Shown here: in pieces, positions 21,106-31,659 of the stretch | Layout of the letters: each line of letters starts with the position of its first letter | Numbering within the stretch: the stretch's first letter is position 1 | Assembly (NCBI GenBank): GCA_003194525.1 | Contig: NBIV01000125.1 | Coordinates: 62,001 to 126,000, forward strand | Source: Gracilariopsis chorda | Taxonomy: Eukaryota > Rhodophyta > Florideophyceae > Gracilariales > Gracilariaceae | Reading direction: 5' to 3' | Length of the DNA stretch: 64,000 bases | Program-made: the position numbers and the translations under genes | Notes under the pieces: model-generated | Database searches by the model: none | The model's input: only the letters and a program-made list of their open reading frames with translations | Told to the model about the DNA's origin: nothing

Positions 21106-21238
21106 TGACCGTGGTTCTCGATCAACTTCAAATCTCGGCCAGAACAAGTACAAGGGTAAACGGCTAGAGAAAAACCATTGGTATGGTTGCCCTGGTGCAG
21201 TTATTTATGTGTATGTGTATAAGCTCTATCCAAACAAG

Positions 21239-23728
21239 CTAAAGGTCAACATCACTAATGTCGAAGATGTTGATGCAGTCGCCCCAGTCGCCTTTCGAAT
21301 GTTTCTCGAAAAACCCCCCGCGATATCTGTAATCTGTCGCGTCCGTTTCCTGGTCAGTTACTTTCTCAAACCAACGAGGCTCCCACTTTTCACCATTTTC
21401 GTCCATATCTCGGCGACGCCTGCGCTGCGCTTCTTCAAGCGCTGATTTAAGCTTGGCGGCTCTGTCGTATTCGCCGTTTTCCAAAGCCCTTTGATCAGGC
21501 CGCAGTCTGCTATCGGTCGGAGCTACGAATTTCCTTTCGTCCGCGTGAACAGGTGTATTCAACGCAATCGCCCATTTCGTGAGGTTATATGTTTGGGAAT
21601 GAGATGCAGGAGGTCGCTCGTCTGCTACCCAAAGAACGTTGCGCTTCCCTTTTCCCAAATCCTCGTACACCGATTTTGTCCAATTTCCTCCTAGCCTAAT
21701 CTTCCGCTTCCCGTTAGCGTCATAGATAGTAGCAGTAATGGCTCCCAATGACCCTGCGTCGAAAATCCACCCCGACTTTCGGAAATCGATCACACATCTA
21801 CCACCATTCGTCTTGTTGACAATCTCCATTTCTCCGTAGTTGTCAAGCCACATTCGACCGATCACTATGTTGTGTACACATGTGCTAACTTGGTTGAAAA
21901 CATAGTGGTCGCCCGTGTCTGGAAACTCAACGTGATTCAAGCCGGTTGGAATGATTTCCAGACTCTTGCCCCAAAACTTGTGCTTGATTTCAATGGCGTT
22001 GTAGTATTTCCACAACGCACCGGAGCCTTCAGCATAGCAAGCAGAAACAGGAGGATGATGGCTTACTTGCTCAGCAACAAAGCGAACGCCGTCCCCTTTG
22101 GTTGGTCGCACGACGCACGCTGTTTCCCCTAGCATCGGATTGAAAGGCTTTGCGATCCTCCCAAGAGTAGAGCTGTAATGAGAAATAACCATAGTGGCCA
22201 CATACATCATCCGTCTGTCGGGGTCAGACTCTCTTGCGCCCTTGTCAAGCAATTCGCAGTATTCAATATCTTCAGCCAACCGCTGTACAAATGAAACGGG
22301 CTCATTGAGGCTGACCGGAAAGCTTATTCTTGACAGATCCTTCCCGACGGAATCCTTCAACAACGCAAGCACGCTTGGCTTTTCGCGGTTCGGGGGTAGT
22401 CTTGGAAGAGTGGTTCTTTCGCCTTTCAACGGGCGAGACAGAACGACCGTGCTGACGCGCTTGACCTTATCGAGATCTGCAGCGGTCGCATCCTCTTCCT
22501 GGATTTGTGGCAGCGCTGGTTGCATGGAACGGAATGGGCCCATGGCCAGACCTGATAATCTAGCGGAGCTGCGGAGACTTGCAACTCGTGACAGCGCATC
22601 AAAAAACTCATCATCACTGGAGTCATCCAAAATTTTGGCGTCATCTTGCTCCTCGTCCGGCGAGGGAACTTCTTGAAAGACGGGGATTTCAGTCGCCGCG
22701 AGCCGCGCGAGATCTGCCTTGAGACGTCTATCAAACATGTCATCATTTGTCTGTAAGACATTTAGACACCAAGCAGTAAGATCGATGAGACCCTTTGTAG
22801 CTTCCCGCACGTGATCACGGGAGGCGATGTGGTTACCCGCACCAAGCTCAGTAAACGTATCTGCCAACACTCGCAGAAGATCTTCGCTGGTATGAGCTTT
22901 GGACTCCAAGGGGTCAAGTTTGTCCTTCCAAACTGTGAGGATGCGTCGCAGCTCTGTCATGAGAGCAAGACGGCTTTGTTCGGCTTCCTTGAGACCGTCG
23001 TCTTCCAGAACCGATTCCTCGCTGTCTTCAGAGACTTGAGGACTGGGTTGCTGCTCGCGCGGTTTCGCAAGAGTAAGGCCGGATGGTTGTGAGCTGAGGG
23101 CAGAACCACGCTTGCGGGGTTTGTTATCAGGGCTCTCACTAGCTTTGATGGATTGCTGGGAGCGGGAGAATGCTGTCTGAATAAGATGCTGGAAGTAAGC
23201 TTTGGAAGCAATGAGAATATGGACCCATTCATCCCGTTCGGCGCGGGAGTCGGCCTTGCAATGGTATACGTCGTGACCGACGTCGATTGCAAAACGACAG
23301 TCGTCAGATTCGTCAGGAGATATGGCAGCCATCTGCAAGTTGATGCGGCCCTTGATATCACGCTCCTGCTCGTCGCGACTAAACGCCCGTCGTATGATTC
23401 GAAGCTTCTTGGAACGCTTTTTCTTTTGACGGTCGTTCTCTAAGAGATTGCGGGTGGAGGAGGAAGGGGAATCTGTGTCATCGGATTCGACGGCAGAGTA
23501 CTCGAGAAAGCCGTTCTCCAGAACAAACAGGCGGGGCTTCCATCCTTTGATTACGTTGGTGAACTTGAGAAGAACACCAGTCTTCTGGGGGCGAACAACG
23601 CCGGGATCAGTGGCGGTGAGATTGTGGAAGTCATCTTTTCGAAGGGAGAGGGTGACGACGTGGGCATCGGCATTACCGGAGGAGCGGCGACGGTGAAGAA
23701 TTCGTTTCATGCGCGGCATGTGCGGCAT
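21239..23728 (-). CDS. Oxysterol-binding protein-related protein with PH domain
   Basis: 829 residues. A PH domain spans roughly residues 45-180 (GVLLKFTNVIKGWKPRLFVL, FAIDVGHDVYHCKADSRAERDEWV), followed by an acidic, Ser-rich linker. The C-terminal ORD lipid-transfer domain begins near 470 (FPVSLNEPVSFVQRLAEDIE) and holds the family signature EQVSHHPPVSA near residue 554, then GNWTKSVYEDLGKG and DSRLRPDQRALENGEYDRA. ORPs move sterols or phosphoinositides between membranes at contact sites; the PH domain binds PI4P membranes. No FFAT motif is obvious. No intron. A second, shorter ORP lies 5.7 kb away on the same strand. Confidence 0.93.
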   Translation of the reverse strand: MPHMPRMKRILHRRRSSGNADAHVVTLSLRKDDFHNLTATDPGVVRPQKTGVLLKFTNVIKGWKPRLFVLENGFLEYSAVESDDTDSPSSSTRNLLENDRQKKKRSKKLRIIRRAFSRDEQERDIKGRINLQMAAISPDESDDCRFAIDVGHDVYHCKADSRAERDEWVHILIASKAYFQHLIQTAFSRSQQSIKASESPDNKPRKRGSALSSQPSGLTLAKPREQQPSPQVSEDSEESVLEDDGLKEAEQSRLALMTELRRILTVWKDKLDPLESKAHTSEDLLRVLADTFTELGAGNHIASRDHVREATKGLIDLTAWCLNVLQTNDDMFDRRLKADLARLAATEIPVFQEVPSPDEEQDDAKILDDSSDDEFFDALSRVASLRSSARLSGLAMGPFRSMQPALPQIQEEDATAADLDKVKRVSTVVLSRPLKGERTTLPRLPPNREKPSVLALLKDSVGKDLSRISFPVSLNEPVSFVQRLAEDIEYCELLDKGARESDPDRRMMYVATMVISHYSSTLGRIAKPFNPMLGETACVVRPTKGDGVRFVAEQVSHHPPVSACYAEGSGALWKYYNAIEIKHKFWGKSLEIIPTGLNHVEFPDTGDHYVFNQVSTCVHNIVIGRMWLDNYGEMEIVNKTNGGRCVIDFRKSGWIFDAGSLGAITATIYDANGKRKIRLGGNWTKSVYEDLGKGKRNVLWVADERPPASHSQTYNLTKWAIALNTPVHADERKFVAPTDSRLRPDQRALENGEYDRAAKLKSALEEAQRRRRRDMDENGEKWEPRWFEKVTDQETDATDYRYRGGFFEKHSKGDWGDCINIFDISDVDL

Positions 23729-24823
23729 AGCGAGACAATGATACAGAGCCTCTGAAAGGCGAAGATGGGCAGGACGGAGAAGGGGGAGGGGCGAGAGAGC
23801 AGGCCGAGCGTGAGGGAGGGTTGTGGCCGTGGGGGTAGAGTTAGCGGCGGGTGGCGGATTATTTGGTGGTGGACGAGAAAGGTGCAGAGCGAGAGGGGAG
23901 CCGGAGCCGTAGTTATCTACTGATTGAGACCGTCAAATTTGAGAGGTGTTAGACTGGACTGCAGTGTTGCAATGAAAACGGGCGGCGACCAGCAACGTGT
24001 AGCGGCGGCTGCGGGTAGCCGCCGTGCTACCGCGCCAGCAATTGCGAACAGGTCCGAATACGGCAGCGCTGCGGCACGTCTACGCCAATCGATTTGCACC
24101 ACGTCTCAGCACCTCAGCTGTGACGGCTGGCAGATGTTCGAAGCTCTGCATCCGCGCGTTTCGTTACGTCCACTGGCCGCCCGAAGCGGAAGCGTTGCGC
24201 TTGTGCTGGCGCCGAACACTGCGGCTATTTGCGGCGAGCGCGGCTACCGCCCAGACGGGGCTCCGCTTACATTGTAAACCCGTCATCCTGATCCGCCAGC
24301 ATCTGCGCGCCTGCTGGTCAGCACAGCGCGTCTCCGATCACTCGTCCCGTCCCGCGCAAACTCGTCCGTTTTCGGGCCTTTCGTCGACGTCGTTCCCGTT
24401 CCGCCAGCGCGGCGCAAGCGCCGACGCCCCCTCTGCGCGAGCGCCGTCAACGCGCCCGGGTTGTGTGTACAACGGTACATGACGTACAAGTGTTTGTAAT
24501 AATAGCAACAACAGCGTCGTGTCCACCGTCGACTTTCCTCCCGCGCTCTGATTATTTTGTTCACCCCCCTACGTGAATTGACCCATTTACACGGCACACC
24601 TCTTCGCTCGCCACCTCATCGCTGCCACTAAATGCAACACACCGCCTTCACTTCCCTCTCGCCCAAATGCACATCGTTCCGCCACTATGCATATTCTGCT
24701 CGCAACCACTTCACCCGCAATGCGCGCCTTTTCCCATTTGACCAACCATGCCCGACCCCGCGCACAACCACGCCTTCTGCTCACCGCTCGCATCCGTCTC
24801 GTCTGTGAGCCAGCCCCGTTCAG
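23729..24823. promoter_or_regulatory. Divergent intergenic region ORP / CBM48 gene
   Basis: 1.1 kb of GC-rich DNA between two divergent starts. It includes repeated GGCGGC and GCCGCC clusters around 23990-24060. No conserved ORF is seen. Probably a shared promoter region. Confidence 0.45.
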
Positions 24824-25416
24824 ATGAAACACCACAGACCGGGTTCGTCAGGCAGCAATGACGCTGTTACAATCGACCTCTCCCCGTCCATGCCGGCGAT
24901 AATCGCCCCTTCTAAGCGGCCCCCATCATCCGTCGGTGCAAAACGAAAGCCAAATGCTATCCCTGTGCGCACCGAGTTTGTATTCTGCGCTACACAACAC
25001 CATTCATCCGTCTTGCTTTGTGGCGACTGGGACGATTGGCATCCCATTCACATGACTTTGGAACAAGGTACGAACGCTCCATACACAACTGCTATACATC
25101 ACTGTTTTATTTCCTTCTAATGGCTCTAACTTGTCGCATCTGCCGCGTCACAGAGTACTTGTGGTCTGTCATCACAGTCGTGCCTACTGGCTACCGCCAG
25201 TTCTTTTACATGGTTGACGGCTCCTTCATGCTTAGTACAAAGCACCCTACAAACGCAGACGGAACACGTAACTGGCGAACTGTGTACGGCCCCCCCGCTC
25301 CCTACGGAATCGTATATCCGCCGCACATGGTACTCAGCTCGAAACCGCCCTACACTCGCTTTCCGAATCCATTCGCAACTTCTTTCTTGCTGCCTTTCAC
25401 CCTGAGCAACTCATGA
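24824..25416 (+). CDS. CBM48 / AMPK-beta-like glycogen-binding domain protein (2 exons)
   Basis: Exons 24824-25067 and 25154-25416 are joined across an 86-nt GTACGA...CACAG intron, giving 168 residues. After a disordered start (PAIIAPSKRPPSSVGAKRKP) the protein reads FVFCATQHHSSVLLCGDWDDWHPIHMTLEQ, then YRQFFYMVDGSF and HPTNADGTRNW. These are the strands of a CBM48 domain as in AMPK beta subunits and plant PTST proteins, with the Trp of the sugar site present. The beta-type C-terminal domain is absent. Just before the stop the next frame stays open and looks helical (LSESIRNFFLAAFHPEQLMKRAERR), so a further intron or a sequence error near the C7 run at 25290-25296 may hide a longer C-terminus. 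Role in sugar or starch sensing is inferred. Confidence 0.72.
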
Positions 25417-26211
25417 AACGCGCTGAACGCCGAATGTCAAGTTCTGTCTCTATTGAACTTGTTCAAGATATTGAAAATTCAGTCGTCTCTCCGTCCACGA
25501 GCAAAGCGTGGCACTATTCATGTAATAGTCCGGTTCGTGTGGTGGTTTCTTGTCTTGTAGTTTATGGTGTTGCTGTACTTGTTGTCAGAGTGTTTCGATG
25601 AATGTGTGTTTTGGTGTTATTGCTTTCGTTTCAGTTGCGCTACACCTCGTCGTAAAGTGGATGTATTTGTACTTTTTTCTTTTTCTGTGCGTCACGTTTC
25701 GGTTGACAACTTCCGTACGTGTTGCGCTTTACGTGCGGTTTTGGGAGGGTTATCGTTTTCGTTTCACTTTTTTTTTCCTCGGTCAACTTTCAAGCACGTA
25801 TCGATTACGATCGTCACTGTGGTTACCGACTGGGCTTTCTATAAAACACCGCATGTCACAGCTGTAGTACTCTTCCCGCAACTTCAGGTACCGTCTTTCT
25901 ATCGCTGTATCCGTCTTCGTCGCCATTGCGTTTATACGAAGGGTAACTGACGCGTCTTTCATAGTATTGTTAGCCTTCATCAACTCTTTTCGCTTCACGT
26001 CCTCTTCTGCTGCTTTACCGCCTTATCGGTAACCTAATTTTCGTTTCGAACACCGGCTTGTCCTCAACCTCATGGATACAAGAGCGCCTGTTATGTGCCC
26101 TCCACCTTGTCCTGCCTTCAAATGGAACGAGAAGCAGTGTCTCACCCTGCTTGGGATTTCCACGCATCGCCCTGGTATCCAAAGCATTTCGCTTGTCTTT
26201 CCTTTTTCATC
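25417..26211. other. Intergenic, possible 3' continuation of CBM48 gene
   Basis: T-rich spacer upstream of the kleisin gene. One frame stays open from the preceding gene to about 25598, so part of this may be coding or 3' UTR. No other gene is seen. Confidence 0.4.
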
Positions 26212-28859
26212 ATGTTCTACTCCCATCTAGTCTTAACCAAGAAGGTACGAATGAATCAACGCATTTCCGTGCCATAGATCTTACGGTTTCTGGTATGCAT
26301 GCAAAACTGACGTCTCTTGTCAATTCGCAACACTTCATGAAAGGGGCCTTTGGGCAAGGTGTGGGTAGCGGCAACGCTTGGCGAATCCAAGATTCCCAAG
26401 TCGTATGCACTGAGCTGTCGTATTCACGTACTTTGCGAGAACATTGAACGACCTGCAGCGCCTTTCGCACTCCGTCTCTCCGCTTCTCTTATGCTTGGCG
26501 TGGTTCGGGTCTACTCGCGCAAGTCCGAATTTGTTCTGAAAGATGTTCAAGCCATCGTCGAAGCTCTCAAACGCTTCGATGTTCACAGCGTTTCCAAGAG
26601 CATGAAGCGAAGGCGAACACGTGACACGGCTTCTTCTTACTCCACTCATGCCCATGGCGCCGGTATATCGCTTGAAGACGGAGATGATGTCGCCCGTCTT
26701 GACTTGATCACTCTTCCCGCCGCTAAGAAACGTCGCGGTAGAACTTATGCGATCCCAGCACCAAAAAGAAGTCGCTCAACGAGATCGAAAGATACAGAGA
26801 CGGAAAGAAATATGTCTCTTGGAGATATATCCATTCCGGAGGCCACAGAGCTTAATGTGATGGAAGCCATGGAGAATCTCTTCCCAGCAGTAGTTGTTCC
26901 TCGTCTGAGCCCATTTCAGGGTGGTAGATCTCGTACGCCCGGCCATTTGTTTCCTACTCAGAGTGAGCGAAGTCTTGTCTATAAGGCGAGGGAAGAAGAC
27001 ATCACCTTGGCTCCTCCCGCAACCCATCTAGGTGATCTTGACCAAGAAGTATTCCTAGGTGATTTGCCCGTGAGCCTGGACTCGCGTCCAGCTTCCATCG
27101 CTAGTCAACCGTTCTCTGCAGTAGTGTCAGGAAATGATGTGGACTCCGTTGCTATTCGACCGTTCGGAGTTGCATCAGAGGTACCGTCGAGCGCCGCACA
27201 AGGCGACCAAGACTCTGGAGCTGGAGATAACCTAGAGCATGACCTTCTTGCTGTCCCGGAACCGGATGACATGCAACCATTGGAAATAGGCCCTTTCGAT
27301 CTGGAGGATGCTACAAGCCACCTGTCTCGTAGAGATAGATCACCACTGCGAGGTCCTGGGGACTTGCCAGTATCATCCACTCGGCAATCAGTCATCAGTG
27401 GACAAGTCACATCAGATGCTCGTTCTGGGAAGAAGAGCATACTCACGACATCCGGTCATCAGTCTTCAACCCGAACGAAGAGGTATACTCCCATTCGCTT
27501 CGATGAGGTGACAGAGTTATCTGCAGATCAGATACGTGAAAGTCTGAACGACACAACTGACATTGTTCTCGCTCCTGGTGAAGTACGATATCCCAAGAAG
27601 AGAGGAAAACGGGCTGGTGCAAGCCCTAGGCACAAGTTTCTTCCCCATCCCATATCGTCATTCCCACAGGACATTACAGACATATGGGAAGAATTAACGG
27701 GAAACCTTTTGGGTATCAGCGAGCTGCCCATCGCCGATGGCCAATCTCTGGAAGAAAGGTTGAGTTCTGGCGGGAAGAGTCCACCTCAAGTTGATGCCGA
27801 AACTCCATCTCCGGCACGACCAGAGATCGATCCAATCTTGCCTGAGGTAAGAGCACCTGAAGTGCCACTCGTAGCAGATGAGCCTATGGTAGTCGAAGAT
27901 CCTTTTCTAGGTAGAGGTGAGACTGAACCAGGGGCTGTTGAAGTTCTTCGACGAGACACGATTCACCGAGAAAGTCCAGCTGCTCTGTCTCATTCCCGGA
28001 GCATGAGAAACAAGAGTGGGACCGGGAGCCATCCCTCTGCAAGCTCCTCTTTACAACGTAGAACAGCCAGGCTTCGCGATCATATACTAGAACAGGTAAG
28101 TGAGACTCATACACGAACAGATATTGGGAGTCGTTCTGCATGCTTTCTAACGATGTATGTGTACCCTCAATTACAGATCACTGAAGCAGACAGGAAGTCG
28201 TTTGAGCACGCTCGTTTACATGGAAGTAGTCGAAGACCAAGTGGTTTGTTCGTGCATCTCTCTGTCGTCATGACTTTTTTTCCATTCGTTCAATTGTTTT
28301 CTAACTGTGTCTGCTTTTATTCAACTCCTCAGTTGGTCAGCAGGGTTCGCAACCCGAAGTCTCAGATGAGAACAAGTCGGTGGGAGTTGTTACCGATGAA
28401 GGAGATCGGAAAAATGAGGATGACGGCCGCTTGGAACTTCGAGCATCCGATTTTCAGCTCGTCGAAGAAACAGAGAAAGATGAGCTCAAGGCCGAGACTA
28501 GCCGCGCATCTTTTCTGTCATTGGGTATACGTTCATTCAAATTGCTGGAGCTTCTTCGAGCTGAAGCGGAATCACGAGATGTTGGCACTGAAGCGGAGGA
28601 CGAAGATGGAATAACAACGGTGAGTTATACCAACGGATTTGCATGCGAAGAGGCAATGTGTTTTGTGTTGACATTCTGACCCATCGGCTTTTTTCGTCGA
28701 CAGTTTAAAGAACTTGTCCAGGACTGTTCCCGGGGCGTAATAGCTCGCGCTTTTTTCAATATGTTGTGTCTGGCAAATTCTGGGTTCATAAAAGTGAGGC
28801 AAGGGGGTGCGTATGCTCCAATAGTGATACAAAAGGGGCCGATGTTTGAAGCTGTGTAG
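26212..28859 (+). CDS. RAD21: Cohesin alpha-kleisin, RAD21/SCC1/REC8 family (5 exons)
   Basis: Exons 26212-26244, 26344-28095, 28177-28243, 28333-28619 and 28704-28859 join in frame to 764 residues. All introns are GT-AG and 81-99 nt long. The N-terminus MFYSHLVLTKK + GPLGKVWVAA and LRLSASLMLGVVRVYSRKSEFVLKD is the SMC3-binding N-domain of kleisins. The C-terminus FKELVQDCSRGVIARAFFNML, VRQGGAYAPIVI is the SMC1-binding winged helix. The middle is acidic and disordered, as usual, and contains possible separase-type sites. The protein closes the cohesin ring and holds sister chromatids together. RAD21 versus meiotic REC8 cannot be decided from sequence. The first exon codes for only 11 residues, an easily missed start. 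Confidence 0.93.
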
Positions 28860-29402
28860 GTTTTCTGTCTATGGGATTGAACTGTGCGCAAGTTGACATG
28901 TTCACCTAGATTGTACGTCTGACATGAACATGCCGATCTGCGAGATGTCTTGACGACGGTCCCTGTTTGTTGTACAGTTTGTGTGACGAAGGGAGGAAGG
29001 CGGCACAGATTTGGGCTGATACAAAAACTATCTACACTTTTGTGGCAAAAGAAACTGGGCTTGCTACAGTATTACAGTATGCTACACTATTAACACAGAC
29101 AGATGTGAGTGAAGGTACGAAAATACAGTACAATAGATGTGGATGCCAATCAGCTAGTGGGCACGATGACGTGACGTTCGCAACTCTCGAAAATTGTCAG
29201 TTGCTGTAGAAGGTTACCTCAAGTACAACAACGGATGGAGACTGATACAGCGTACCTCAAGGCACCGACGGCCACCACGCAAAAAACACGGAAGAATGAT
29301 GCAGAGCCATCCCGTTGGAGCCTCTATAAACATGGCGAGGCAATAAACGGGCATATTGTAGTCAGCATATAGAAAGAAAGCGCGACCGAACGAGCCAGAA
29401 AT
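28860..29402. other. Convergent spacer kleisin / ORP2
   Basis: 543 bp between two 3' ends. It holds 3' UTRs; nothing else is recognised. Confidence 0.5.
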
Positions 29403-30620
29403 CTAGAAGATATCCGGATGGTCATGTGGCCATTCCGCACTGGCATTGTTCTTTGCGTGAAAGTAATGCTGTCTGTACTTCCATTCCTTTCTTCCAGTGG
29501 CCGGTTCATGCCGCAGTTCAAACCATCGCGGTTGCACAAGTTTGTTTCCTTGATGGTGGTTCTTTCTTCTATCACGTTGTTCACATTCCAAGCGGCTCTT
29601 TTCAGAACTGGCGAGAGCGTGATTACCTTGCTCAAGCGCTCGTTGATCCGGTCTGCGGCGCGAATCTGTTTTCGGAAGCGAGATGCAATTGCGGGATGCA
29701 AGTGGAGAGTTGAGATGCCATGCCCATGCGGAGAGTTTGGTGAAAGTTGTATGAGATGAGGGCGGTCTCGGTGTGACCTGCCAAAGTCGACGGCCGTCTA
29801 CGCTGACGTGCGAGGTCCAGTTACCCTTTATGGTGCGCAGCGTGCGGGATTTGGCGGTGGCGGAGACGATGGAACCGGTGAGTTGACCGAGCCCTTTGCG
29901 TTCGCGAAAGGGCAGTGTGGAGGCGCGTTTCATGTTGATGGTAGTGATGAATTTGTGGTTTCGAACGATGATTTTGCCGGCATTATCAATCCAGGTGTTG
30001 CCTATGAAGAGGTTATTGACGTAGGTGTGGGGCTTTTCAAACATGAAGTGGTCAGAGTTGTCAAAGTGAATGTGGACGGTGCCCTCCGGCCATGCCTCAA
30101 TTGAGTTGACAGACATGTTGCTCTTGACTTGCAGGGCGGTGTGATAGGTCCATCCGTTACCCTTGACGAAGATGGCGGAGACGGGGGGATGATGGGATAC
30201 CTGCTCTGCTATGAGTGCGATGCCGCGATGCGGAAGGACTAGCTCGTAGGTCTCGCCGAGCAGCGGGTTGAAGGGCTTGGAGGCTCTGTCGGCGGTGGAT
30301 GCGTATTGGCTAACTATGAAGGCTGCAACGAGAGCGGCTCTATCGGGAGTGGCGGCGAGATGGGGCTGAGCAGCTTTGTCGAGCAAGTGGTGGTACTCAA
30401 TATCCTCCGCAAGGCGCTGCAAGAAGGAGATGGGCTCGTTGAAGAAGACGGGGACTGCGATTTGGGAGATGTCACCTCCGAGAGCATCGCACAGTATGGA
30501 GAAGAGGTTGGGACGCTCTGGAGGGGAGATGTGCGATTGTGGCGGGGCGGGTTCTCGAGTCGGTGACGGCTGTAAAGCGGAGATGGGGATGTCGTCGAAG
30601 GTGGGTTGGTGAGAAGCCAT
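29403..30620 (-). CDS. Short oxysterol-binding protein-related protein (ORD only)
   Basis: 405 residues starting at MASHQPTFDDIP. The frame is open far upstream but that part is Ala/Arg/Pro-rich promoter sequence and has no homology, so I chose this ATG. There is no PH domain. The ORD has VPVFFNEPISFLQRLAEDIEYHHLL, LLGETYEL, EQVSHHPPVSA near residue 138, and DSRRRPDQRALEQGNH near the end. This is the layout of short Osh4-like ORPs that exchange sterol for PI4P between the ER and other membranes. It is clearly paralogous to the PH-ORP at 21.2-23.7 kb but diverged. It is divergent from the Hc1-like gene. Confidence 0.92.
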   Translation of the reverse strand: MASHQPTFDDIPISALQPSPTREPAPPQSHISPPERPNLFSILCDALGGDISQIAVPVFFNEPISFLQRLAEDIEYHHLLDKAAQPHLAATPDRAALVAAFIVSQYASTADRASKPFNPLLGETYELVLPHRGIALIAEQVSHHPPVSAIFVKGNGWTYHTALQVKSNMSVNSIEAWPEGTVHIHFDNSDHFMFEKPHTYVNNLFIGNTWIDNAGKIIVRNHKFITTINMKRASTLPFRERKGLGQLTGSIVSATAKSRTLRTIKGNWTSHVSVDGRRLWQVTPRPPSSHTTFTKLSAWAWHLNSPLASRNCISLPKTDSRRRPDQRALEQGNHALASSEKSRLECEQRDRRKNHHQGNKLVQPRWFELRHEPATGRKEWKYRQHYFHAKNNASAEWPHDHPDIF

Positions 30621-31464
30621 GGGGAAGTGTTTCGGGGGTGGAGGGGGTGTGTGGGGGTTGGTAGGAGTTGTTGCGACGGGTGGAGGGGGGGGAAGGGACG
30701 TTGCGGGAGGCGCGGAGCGGCGCGGAGCGGCGCGTCGGGGCGCGTTAACGAGACGCACCTCGAGCGCGCGGCGCGACGCGCATCGTCGTGGACATAACGC
30801 ACAGCGCCACGTCCCCGTCAACAGCGCAATGCGCGCATTGACATGATGCTCACCTTCGGCGCCAGCGCGCACACGTTCCCACGTGCGTAGCTGCACACGT
30901 GGCCACGAGAGGGACAGCTGGCGCGGGCGGTATCTTGGTGGTGCGGTTGGCGACGCGGCGATTGGCAGCGGAGAGTGGGCGCGGCGGCGCGCGCGTTTTC
31001 GCACAGCGCGCGCTTTTTTGGTACGCGCCGCGCGGCGCGCCGCTCGGGGGGCCCCCGCAGGTGCACTGCAGCACGCAAAAACGGGCGCTGATATTTGAAC
31101 ACGCCCGTTTCGCAGCGCCCTACGCACAACCCCTCTCTACGCACTCCTCCGCGCAACACCGCCGTTCGCCCCGCATACAATCACAAACACACACACACAG
31201 CCGCCCCTCCCGCAACCCAACGCCTAAAACGTAAAACTCGCCTCATTGTCAAAGGTACGTTTTGCGAGCTACTGCGCGCCATACCCCACCCGCGTGCATG
31301 CGCGCCCAGCCCCCCCCCTTTGACCCTCACCTGCCCCCGCCCTTCACTGTCGCTTGCACACTTCTCCTTCTCCGTGCTTTGCCCTTCCTTCCAGCACCTC
31401 ACTAACACTCCCCTCCCCTCCCCTCCCCCACCATGTGCCCCCATCGCTCTCCCTCCTGACAGAT
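30621..31464. promoter_or_regulatory. GC-rich bidirectional promoter with 5'-UTR intron
   Basis: Extremely GC-rich with GCGC clusters. It carries CACGTG at 30880-30885 and the palindrome CGTGGCCACG at 30898-30907. A GTACGT donor at 31255 and a CTGACAG acceptor ending at 31462 define a ~208-nt intron just before the ATG of the Hc1-like gene, with a pyrimidine-rich end. Presumed to drive ORP2 to the left and the Hc1-like gene to the right. Confidence 0.55.
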
Positions 31465-31659
31465 ATGGAGAAGTTACAACAGCTTAAGGAGGTCATGGAC
31501 GCCGTCTCGAAGGACAGCACCAAGTTCTTCGAGAAGGGCAACAAGGCGGCCGGAACCCGCGCCCGAAAGAACCTGCAGGAGCTCAAGAAGCTCGCGCAAG
31601 AGCTGCGTGTCGCAATACAAGACACAAAAGCAAACATGGCTAACACCGCCGCCGAGTGA
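31465..31659 (+). CDS. Hc1-like (bacterial-type) histone H1-like small protein
   Basis: 64 residues: a single long amphipathic region MEKLQQLKEVMDAVSKD, then FFEKGNKAAGTRARKNLQEL and KKLAQELRVAIQDTKAN. The GN[KS]AAGTR-[AVL]RK core followed by LAQ-[ED]-[LI]R is what I know from the small histone H1-like proteins of Bacteroidetes and, more distantly, chlamydial Hc1 (Pfam Hc1). It lacks the eukaryotic winged helix of true H1 and the Lys-rich tail of chlamydial Hc1. The upstream intron acceptor (31461-31462) is 2 nt before the ATG, so the gene is spliced and nuclear. Role unknown: DNA compaction in an organelle or nucleus is possible. Transfer from bacteria is the likely origin (inference). Confidence 0.72.
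   Translation: MEKLQQLKEVMDAVSKDSTKFFEKGNKAAGTRARKNLQELKKLAQELRVAIQDTKANMANTAAE

Noticed and set aside
30621-31127. N-terminal extension of the short ORP
   Set aside because: The frame is open but the sequence is Ala/Arg/Pro-rich promoter DNA with no homology; the ATG at 30620 fits the ORP family.
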